From: an uncultured Pseudomonadota bacterium | GTDB lineage: Bacteria; Bdellovibrionota_B; Oligoflexia; Oligoflexales; Bog-1112 | Assembly (NCBI GenBank): GCA_937896265.1 | Contig: CALBMD010000037.1 | Coordinates: 1 to 6,003, forward strand | Length of the DNA: 6,003 bases | Direction: 5' to 3' | Shown: in pieces, positions 1 to 4,445 of the stretch | Numbering within the stretch: the stretch's first letter is position 1 | How the letters are laid out: every line of letters begins with the position of its first letter | Translations under genes and position numbers: made by a program | The notes under the pieces: model-generated | What the model was told of the DNA's origin: nothing | Seen by the model: the letters and a program-made list of their open reading frames with translations, nothing else | The model's database searches: none

Positions 1-436
1 TCTTTAAGTTCAAGCTTTCGTGATAATCCTTATTTACCTGCATTACCGGTGCGGTGCCGCAAGATGCTAAGCATTCTACTTTACTCAAGGTATATTTACC
101 ATCAGAGGTCGTTTCTCCAGCACGGATGCAAAGCTTTTTCTCCAAGGCCCCTACCAATTGATCTGCACCGCGTAAAAAGCAAGCAATATTAGTGCAAATC
201 TGAATATGCTTCTTCCCCACGGGCTCTCGGTTGTACATTGTGTAAAAAGAGACAACCTCTTCTACACGTGCTACCGCTAGATGAAGAAATGCTGCCGCTT
301 CTTTTATTGCTTCGTTAGAGATCCAGCCCTCTTTTTCCTGAATTTCATGAAGAAGGGGCAAAAGTAAGGACTGCTCAGTCGGAAAGCGTGGGCGTAGAGC
401 ATCGATTTTTTGGCGTATCGATTCGTTGATAATCAT
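1..436 (-). CDS. nuoE: NADH-quinone oxidoreductase subunit E, 3' end cut by window
   Basis: NuoE is the 24-kDa-type subunit of complex I. It sits in the peripheral NADH-dehydrogenase arm beside NuoF and carries the [2Fe-2S] cluster N1a. The first 145 residues are visible. An N-terminal helical region (about 1-75) contains the EKEGWIS and VEEVVSFYTMY motifs typical of the family. A thioredoxin-like domain follows, with four expected cluster ligands: C81 and C86 (CTNIAC) and C122 and C126 (CLASCG). Family members are usually about 155-175 residues, so perhaps 10-30 codons lie beyond position 1. The ATG at 436 is preceded by AAGGG with 6 nt spacing; this SD overlaps the nuoCD stop codon, and the gap between the genes is 9 nt, so translational coupling is likely. 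It is the fourth gene of the operon, and nuoF is expected next outside the window. The family assignment is secure. Confidence 0.96.
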   Translation of the reverse strand, partial: MIINESIRQKIDALRPRFPTEQSLLLPLLHEIQEKEGWISNEAIKEAAAFLHLAVARVEEVVSFYTMYNREPVGKKHIQICTNIACFLRGADQLVGALEKKLCIRAGETTSDGKYTLSKVECLASCGTAPVMQVNKDYHESLNLK

Positions 437-445
437 GCAAAACCC

Positions 446-2149
446 TTATCTATCCAACTCACCGGCAATGATATTTAAACTACCTAATATGGCTATAGCA
501 TCTGAAATCTTCGTCCCTCGAATCGAGGACTCAAAAGATTGGAAATGAAGCAACGATGGTGACTTAATTTTCACTCGCCAGGCTTTGGGCCCACCACGGC
601 TTACAACATAAAAGCCAAGCTCGCCATTAGGTGCCTCGACGACATTGTAGGCTTCGCCTTCTGGAACGTTGATGCCTTCCATGAAGATCTTGAAGTGATG
701 AATCAACACCTCCATCTTACTATAAACATCTTGCTTAGCTGGGATTTGTACCCGGCGATCTGCTACCCAAAGAGGGCCAGCAGGGAGCTTTTGCATGCAT
801 TGACGTAGAATCTTAAGGCTTTGCCGCATCTCTTCCATACGCACTAAATAGCGGTCGTAGACGTCGCCTTGGCTGCCAATGACAACATCGAAATCAAGCT
901 CTGGGTAGGTGTAATAAGGCTGATCACGGCGCAGATCGCATTCAACACCTGAGGCACGCAAACAAGGACCAGTGACACCGTAACGAATGGCTTCCTCTGG
1001 GGTAAGAATACCAATCCCTTTGGTTCTATCTACCCAGATGCGGTTAGATGTCAGAAGCTTTTCGACATCATCAAGTGTCTTGGGCACGCCATCGAGAAAT
1101 TTCGTCATTTCAGCGGCGAAATTTTCGGGCAGGTCATACATCATGCCGCCAACGCGGGCATAAGAGGTTGTCAGGCGCATGCCGCACATGCCTTCGATCA
1201 TCGTATAGGCTTCTTCACGCCAGTGGTAGAGGTACCAAAAGCAAGTTAGCGCTCCCATATCAAGGGCATTGATAGCGACGCAGACTAAATGGTCGATGAT
1301 GCGAGCCAGCTCCATGCAGATAACACGAATCCAAACACAACGCTCAGTGATCTGAATGCCTAAGATTTTTTCGACAGTCATGACGTAAGCAATGTTGTTG
1401 GTTAGCGCTGAGCAATAATTGAGGCGGTCGGTGTAAACAATCCACTGATGGTAAGTTTTATTTTCAGCTAGTTTTTCGATAGCTCGGTGCAGATAACCAA
1501 TCTCGCAGGTGGCATCTTCGATGATTTCACCATTGACGCGGCACATAGCCCTTAGAGTGCCATGTGTTGCTGGATGCGAGGGGCCAATATTAACTAAAAC
1601 ATTGGGGTTATAAAAATCGGAGAGGTTGGTGCGCGGTTCTTCTTGTTTAACAAGAGACGCTTTAGGAATAATGCGCACATCTTGAGCATCTGGGAAAGGC
1701 TGCCTGTCTTTGAGATCGTACTCTTTGCGTAAGGGAAAACCTTGAAAACGTTCATCCATGAGGATGCGACGCAAGTCGGGGTGGCCAGCAAAGCGAACCC
1801 CAAACATATCGAAGGTTTCTCGTTCTAGCCAGTCAGCTGCTGGCCAAACACCTGTTGCTGTTGGGGCTTGAACCCCTTCATCAATAGCAAGCTTTATTCT
1901 TAGGCGGTGGTGCTTAGCTATGGAATAAAGTTGATAAACAAGGATAAAGCGTAAAGGGCCATCTTTATGGTCGATGTTATCGTACGCGGTGATATCAGAA
2001 AGCAGGTTGAGGTCAAACTCACGATCGTCTTTTACGCGTTGCAAAGTAGGGATAAGATCGGAGGTTGTGGGTATCCAAAGGACAACCTCACCAGCCTTGT
2101 CCTGCTCTATGCGAAAATTAGGGAATGCCTGTTGCAGCAGGGGTATCAT
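446..2149 (-). CDS. nuoCD: NADH-quinone oxidoreductase fused subunit C/D
   Basis: This is a fusion of the 30-kDa (NuoC) and 49-kDa (NuoD) complex I subunits, 567 residues long and close to the roughly 600 of E. coli NuoCD. NuoD, with NuoB, forms the quinone-reduction site at the junction of the peripheral and membrane arms. The NuoC part (about 1-150) shows WPAADWLERETFDMFG (102-117), HPDLRRILM (123-131) and PLRKEYDL (139-146). A linker of about 25 residues follows. The NuoD part begins near 174 and shows GPSHPATHG (189-197), GYLHRAIEKLAE (218-229), DRLNY (241-245), a C-terminal GELGFYVVS, and the closing GELDR. The GPSHPATHG loop and the Tyr of DRLNY correspond to the family's quinone-site elements. 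I chose the ATG at 2149 because GAGGTG lies 4 nt upstream and NuoC homology starts there. A further in-frame ATG at 2218 would add 23 residues unlike NuoC, overlap nuoB by 29 nt, and has no SD. Confidence 0.95.
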   Translation of the reverse strand: MIPLLQQAFPNFRIEQDKAGEVVLWIPTTSDLIPTLQRVKDDREFDLNLLSDITAYDNIDHKDGPLRFILVYQLYSIAKHHRLRIKLAIDEGVQAPTATGVWPAADWLERETFDMFGVRFAGHPDLRRILMDERFQGFPLRKEYDLKDRQPFPDAQDVRIIPKASLVKQEEPRTNLSDFYNPNVLVNIGPSHPATHGTLRAMCRVNGEIIEDATCEIGYLHRAIEKLAENKTYHQWIVYTDRLNYCSALTNNIAYVMTVEKILGIQITERCVWIRVICMELARIIDHLVCVAINALDMGALTCFWYLYHWREEAYTMIEGMCGMRLTTSYARVGGMMYDLPENFAAEMTKFLDGVPKTLDDVEKLLTSNRIWVDRTKGIGILTPEEAIRYGVTGPCLRASGVECDLRRDQPYYTYPELDFDVVIGSQGDVYDRYLVRMEEMRQSLKILRQCMQKLPAGPLWVADRRVQIPAKQDVYSKMEVLIHHFKIFMEGINVPEGEAYNVVEAPNGELGFYVVSRGGPKAWRVKIKSPSLLHFQSFESSIRGTKISDAIAILGSLNIIAGELDR

Positions 2150-2193
2150 GCAACACCTCGATGCGGATGATGATACTTTAGGTGATAACTCAT
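2146..2193 (-). CDS. 15-codon mini-ORF bridging nuoB and nuoCD (putative)
   Basis: A short frame encodes MSYHLKYHHPHRGVA, which has four His among 15 residues. Its ATG overlaps the nuoB stop as ATGA, and its TGA overlaps the nuoCD start ATG in the same ATGA arrangement. GAGGGG lies 5 nt upstream of its ATG, inside the nuoB 3' end. Its layout is that of a coupling or leader peptide that would hand ribosomes from nuoB to nuoCD. It belongs to no family I recognise. The nuoCD start also has its own good SD inside this mini-ORF, so coupling need not be essential. Chance is a real alternative for a frame this short. Whether it is translated is inference; the frame, SD and overlaps are directly visible. 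Confidence 0.35.
   Translation of the reverse strand: MSYHLKYHHPHRGVA
2154..2159 (-). promoter_or_regulatory. Ribosome binding site that sets the nuoCD start
   Basis: On the minus strand GAGGTG lies 4 nt before the ATG at 2149. The longer frame's ATG at 2218 has only CCCTGCTGG before it, with no SD. This site therefore favours the 567-residue NuoCD. Confidence 0.75.
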
Positions 2194-2759
2194 TTCTTCC
2201 CCTCAGTCTTCTTTTCATCCAGCAGGGATGTCTCTACTACCTTGCGGTAAGCCATGGCATCCATTGCCTGCTCTCGCGATAAGCGTAACATATGAGGCCG
2301 AGGTTCACCCTGTTGAATCACATCTTGCAGTCGCAAAATAGCATGAATTAACCCCTCGGGGATAGGGGGGCAACCAGGAACGTAAATATCTACAGGCATG
2401 ATTTCATCAATGCCTTGCAAAACAGAATAAGTGTCGAAAATACCACCTGAAGAAGAGCAAGCACCCATGGCAATAACCCATTTGGGTTCAAGCATCTGAT
2501 CATAAATTTGGCGCAGAATAGGGGCCATTTTGTTTGTGATAGTGCCAGCAACAATGAGCATATCTGCTTGTCTGGGGGTGAACCTCACAACTTCAGCACC
2601 AAAGCGAGAAAGGTCATATGTCGATGACAAGGTGGACATCATCTCAATACCGCAACAGGAAGTGCCAAAAGGCATTGGCCAAAGCGAATTTTTCTGTGCC
2701 CACTTCACTGCGTAGGCAAGAGTTGTCGGAATAAAACTGGCACTGCCGTCTTTTGCCAT
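2190..2759 (-). CDS. nuoB: NADH-quinone oxidoreductase subunit B
   Basis: NuoB is the PSST/20-kDa subunit of complex I. It holds the terminal [4Fe-4S] cluster N2, which passes electrons to quinone at the interface with NuoD. The protein has 189 residues, in the normal range. All four expected N2 ligands are visible: the tandem pair C35-C36 (TSCCGIEMM), C101 (MGACSSSGG) and C130 (VPGCPP). The motifs SRFGAEVVRFTPRQADMLIV (51-70), GTITNKMAP (72-80) and PPIPEGLIHAI also match the family. The C-terminal tail of about 35 residues is charged and ends in KKTEGKK; tails of this subunit vary. The ATG at 2759 has AAGGG 6 nt upstream and lies 13 nt after nuoA. Its TGA forms an ATGA overlap with a mini-ORF leading to nuoCD. 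No key residue is missing. Confidence 0.97.
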   Translation of the reverse strand: MAKDGSASFIPTTLAYAVKWAQKNSLWPMPFGTSCCGIEMMSTLSSTYDLSRFGAEVVRFTPRQADMLIVAGTITNKMAPILRQIYDQMLEPKWVIAMGACSSSGGIFDTYSVLQGIDEIMPVDIYVPGCPPIPEGLIHAILRLQDVIQQGEPRPHMLRLSREQAMDAMAYRKVVETSLLDEKKTEGKK

Positions 2760-2772
2760 TGCTAACCCTTAT

Positions 2773-3159
2773 TTAATCCCAGTTTAGGCCATGACGCCTA
2801 AGCAGATAAAAATATGTAGCCAAAAGAATAAATGTAAATGTGATCATCTCAAAGAGGATAAATGGTCCTTGAGCTAAGAATCGTCGAAAGACAATGACCC
2901 AAGGGTAGGTAAAGACGACTTCGACGTCAAATAAGAGAAACACAATGCCCACGACATAATAGCGCACTGAGAACTGTTGGCGAGCATTGCCATGGAAAGG
3001 AACGCCGCATTCGTAGGTGTCCCGGTGAGGTGTCACTATTTCTTTGGGTTTAGCCCCAAAAATGAAATTGAGTGCCAGCAGGGCACAGCCGATGATGGCG
3101 CCAATTGCCATCAAAAGCAAGATTGGTAAATAAGCTAAGGCATCTGGATCAACAAACAT
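2773..3159 (-). CDS. nuoA: NADH-quinone oxidoreductase subunit A
   Basis: NuoA is the small ND3-type membrane subunit of complex I. It packs near the quinone cavity at the junction of the peripheral and membrane arms. The protein has 128 residues, a typical length. Three hydrophobic segments are visible at about 10-34, 66-90 and 98-120. The first loop contains DTYECGVP (47-54), including the conserved YECG. TM2 contains FDVE (77-80), whose acidic residues are the conserved charged pair of this family. It is the first gene of the operon, and 206 nt separate it from the divergent-gene ATG at 3366. The ATG at 3159 has only a partial SD (GAGAG, 6 nt upstream), weaker than those of the downstream genes. 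Transcription probably starts near 3209 from the extended -10 element described separately. Confidence 0.96.
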   Translation of the reverse strand: MFVDPDALAYLPILLLMAIGAIIGCALLALNFIFGAKPKEIVTPHRDTYECGVPFHGNARQQFSVRYYVVGIVFLLFDVEVVFTYPWVIVFRRFLAQGPFILFEMITFTFILLATYFYLLRRHGLNWD

Positions 3160-3213
3160 GCAAGGCTCTCGTTTTCATCAACTATTTGCAGCTAGGCCCA
3201 AGGGGTCCTCAAA

Positions 3214-3230
3214 GTATCATACCATGATGC
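3214..3230. repeat. Inverted repeat overlapping the nuo -10 element
   Basis: GTATCAT-ACC-ATGATGC has 7-nt arms that match at 6 of 7 positions when inverted. It lies directly on the candidate nuo extended -10, where a bound regulator would block polymerase. Short dyads are common by chance, so a function as an operator is inference. Confidence 0.3.
3216..3224 (-). promoter_or_regulatory. Candidate extended -10 promoter for the nuo operon
   Basis: The minus strand reads TGGTATGAT, an extended -10 (TGn followed by TATGAT, 5 of 6 matches to TATAAT). No recognisable -35 lies 16-18 bp upstream; that region is C-rich. This fits an extended -10 promoter or one that needs an activator. Transcription would begin near 3209, giving a leader of about 50 nt before nuoA. 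The prediction comes from consensus matching only. Confidence 0.45.
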
Positions 3231-3263
3231 TTCGGGTGGGGGTCTTTAGGCAAGAAAAAGTGA

Positions 3264-3279
3264 CAGATTTTGAAAACTG
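3264..3279. repeat. Inverted repeat between the divergent promoters
   Basis: CAGATTTTGAAAACTG has the symmetric form CAG-N-TTT-NN-AAA-N-CTG, with 12 of 16 bases in dyad symmetry. It lies about 25 bp upstream of the -35 of the plus-strand promoter and about 40 bp upstream of the nuo -10. This position would suit an activator or repressor acting on one or both genes. It matches no named operator that I can assign. Confidence 0.28.
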
Positions 3280-3304
3280 CTAGCTCATTTATGTAGGTAT
3301 CTAA

Positions 3305-3332
3305 TTGACTACTTCTTTTTTCAGAATATAGT
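3305..3332 (+). promoter_or_regulatory. Sigma-70-type promoter for the pyrophosphatase gene
   Basis: TTGACT at 3305-3310 (-35, 5 of 6 matches to TTGACA) and TATAGT at 3327-3332 (-10, 5 of 6) are separated by 16 bp. Transcription would begin near 3339, giving a leader of about 40 nt before the ATG at 3378. This is the best promoter match in the window and points away from nuo. Confidence 0.65.
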
Positions 3333-3367
3333 CGGTATTTCCAAAGTTGATTTGTGGCATGAACAAT

Positions 3368-3373
3368 GGAGGT
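3368..3373 (+). promoter_or_regulatory. Ribosome binding site that sets the pyrophosphatase start
   Basis: GGAGGT, a near-perfect SD, lies 4 nt before the ATG at 3378. An earlier in-frame ATG at 3366 overlaps this SD and has none of its own, so translation most likely starts at 3378. Confidence 0.8.
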
Positions 3374-3377
3374 ATTT

Positions 3378-4358
3378 ATGGCAGGGTGGTTGGCAAGTTT
3401 ACTATTTTGCTTCTCGGGTCTGGCCTTTGCTACCTCAAGCTATGTAATTGGCCACAAAAACCCTGATACCGATGCTGTAATGGCTGCTATCGCTGCCGCG
3501 GAATTCTATGATTACATTCCAGCGGTAGCTGGTCCAGTTAATCAGGAGAGCCTTTTTGTTTTGCGAAGATTGGCTTTAGAGACCCCGAGCGTTGTAACAC
3601 AAGCTGGGTTAGATAAATTTTTCCTTGTTGACTTTAACCAACGATCGCAAGGAATTGAGGGCTTAAGCGGCGAGAATATTTTGGGTATTGTGGACCACCA
3701 TGCGCTGCAGGAAGATTGCTTTAAGTTTTCTGAGCCTATCAGTATCACGATCAAGCCTGTCGGTTCAACATGCACGCTGATTTACTCTGAATATAAAGTA
3801 GAGGGTCGTCCGATCTCAAAAAAAATTGCAGGTGCTATGCTAGCTGGTATTTTATCAGACACTTTATTGCTGCGCTCGCCAACAACAACAGAGTTAGATA
3901 AGAAGGCTGTGGATGAGCTTTCTTTACAAAGTGCTTTAGATGCTGAGAAATTTGCGGCAGAGATGTTTAAAGCAAAATCAGATTTGAGTAAATATAGCAT
4001 TAGCGAGATTATTCAACTAGATTTCAAAGAGTATTATTTTAAAGGTTTGCACTATGCTATTGGTGTAGCTGAAACTATAGACCCAGATTCTCTTATAAAT
4101 CAGGCAGCTGAGCTGAGGCAAGCTATGGCTCTGATTAAGCAGCAAAAAGACCTAAACTATTTGTTTTTTATTGTAGTCGATATTAACTCATTAACCTCAA
4201 AGATGATTGTTCTTGGCGAAGATGAGCAGATTGCTGCTTATGCGATTGGGCTCAAACTTGAGAGTACTTCTTATTCGGATATTTTCAGTTGCGGCAATTT
4301 GATTTCGCGCAAACGGGATTTTGTGCCTCTCTTAGAGGGTTACTTTTCTAAATTTTAA
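3378..4358 (+). CDS. ppaC: DHH-family Mn-dependent inorganic pyrophosphatase with N-terminal signal peptide
   Basis: This is a class II (DHH/DHHA2) inorganic pyrophosphatase, expected to hydrolyse PPi to two phosphates using Mn2+ or Co2+. It has 326 residues from the ATG at 3378. The DHH domain shows GHKNPDTDAV (25-34; H26, D30, D32), LVDFN (D85), VDHH (D106, H107, H108) and SDTLLLRSPT (D161), covering all expected metal and substrate ligands. K198 (MFKAKSDLS) and the R311-K312 pair (SRKR) in the DHHA2 domain match the phosphate-binding residues of Bacillus and Streptococcus enzymes. The family's usual DHN is DFN here. Residues 1-18 are an uncharged hydrophobic stretch ending in AFA before TSS, resembling a Sec signal peptide. 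Removing it leaves 308 residues, the normal length of the cytosolic enzyme, so the stretch is an addition. Export is inferred; the n-region lacks Lys or Arg, which weakens it. TAA and TAG stops stand in tandem at the end. Confidence 0.9.
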   Translation: MAGWLASLLFCFSGLAFATSSYVIGHKNPDTDAVMAAIAAAEFYDYIPAVAGPVNQESLFVLRRLALETPSVVTQAGLDKFFLVDFNQRSQGIEGLSGENILGIVDHHALQEDCFKFSEPISITIKPVGSTCTLIYSEYKVEGRPISKKIAGAMLAGILSDTLLLRSPTTTELDKKAVDELSLQSALDAEKFAAEMFKAKSDLSKYSISEIIQLDFKEYYFKGLHYAIGVAETIDPDSLINQAAELRQAMALIKQQKDLNYLFFIVVDINSLTSKMIVLGEDEQIAAYAIGLKLESTSYSDIFSCGNLISRKRDFVPLLEGYFSKF

Positions 4359-4367
4359 TAGCGAAGG

Positions 4368-4394
4368 TCCTCTTGCTCCTCCACCCTTCTCCCT
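4368..4394 (+). other. C-rich, G-poor tract after the pyrophosphatase gene
   Basis: Of 27 nt here, 25 are pyrimidines (15 C and only one G). No stable hairpin with a U-run was found in the 87 nt between the pyrophosphatase and the kinase. An unstructured C-rich, G-poor transcript is the kind of sequence that Rho binds, so this could support Rho-dependent termination. The signal is loose and this is inference. Confidence 0.2.
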
Positions 4395-4445
4395 GGGAAT
4401 TCAGATCAGACTAACATCTAAGCCAAAACTGCCGATACGCCTTCT

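Noticed and set aside
1048..1272. Plus-strand frame of 74 codons inside nuoCD
   Set aside because: It is antisense to well-conserved NuoD sequence and has no recognisable domain.
2150..2218. In-frame upstream ATG at 2218 that would extend NuoCD by 23 residues
   Set aside because: It lies inside nuoB, has no SD, and the added residues do not resemble NuoC. The ATG at 2149 has GAGGTG at good spacing.
1967..2282. Plus-strand frames of 67 and 102 codons across the nuoB/nuoCD junction
   Set aside because: They are antisense to conserved NuoC and NuoB coding sequence, without family features.
3196..3209. GC-rich hairpin in the nuoA leader (GGACCCC-TT-GGGCC on the minus strand)
   Set aside because: The stem is short with a bulge and a tiny loop, has no following U-run, and gives no convincing riboswitch or attenuator.
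3366..3377. ATG at 3366 as the pyrophosphatase start
   Set aside because: It overlaps the GGAGGT that serves the ATG at 3378 and has no SD of its own.
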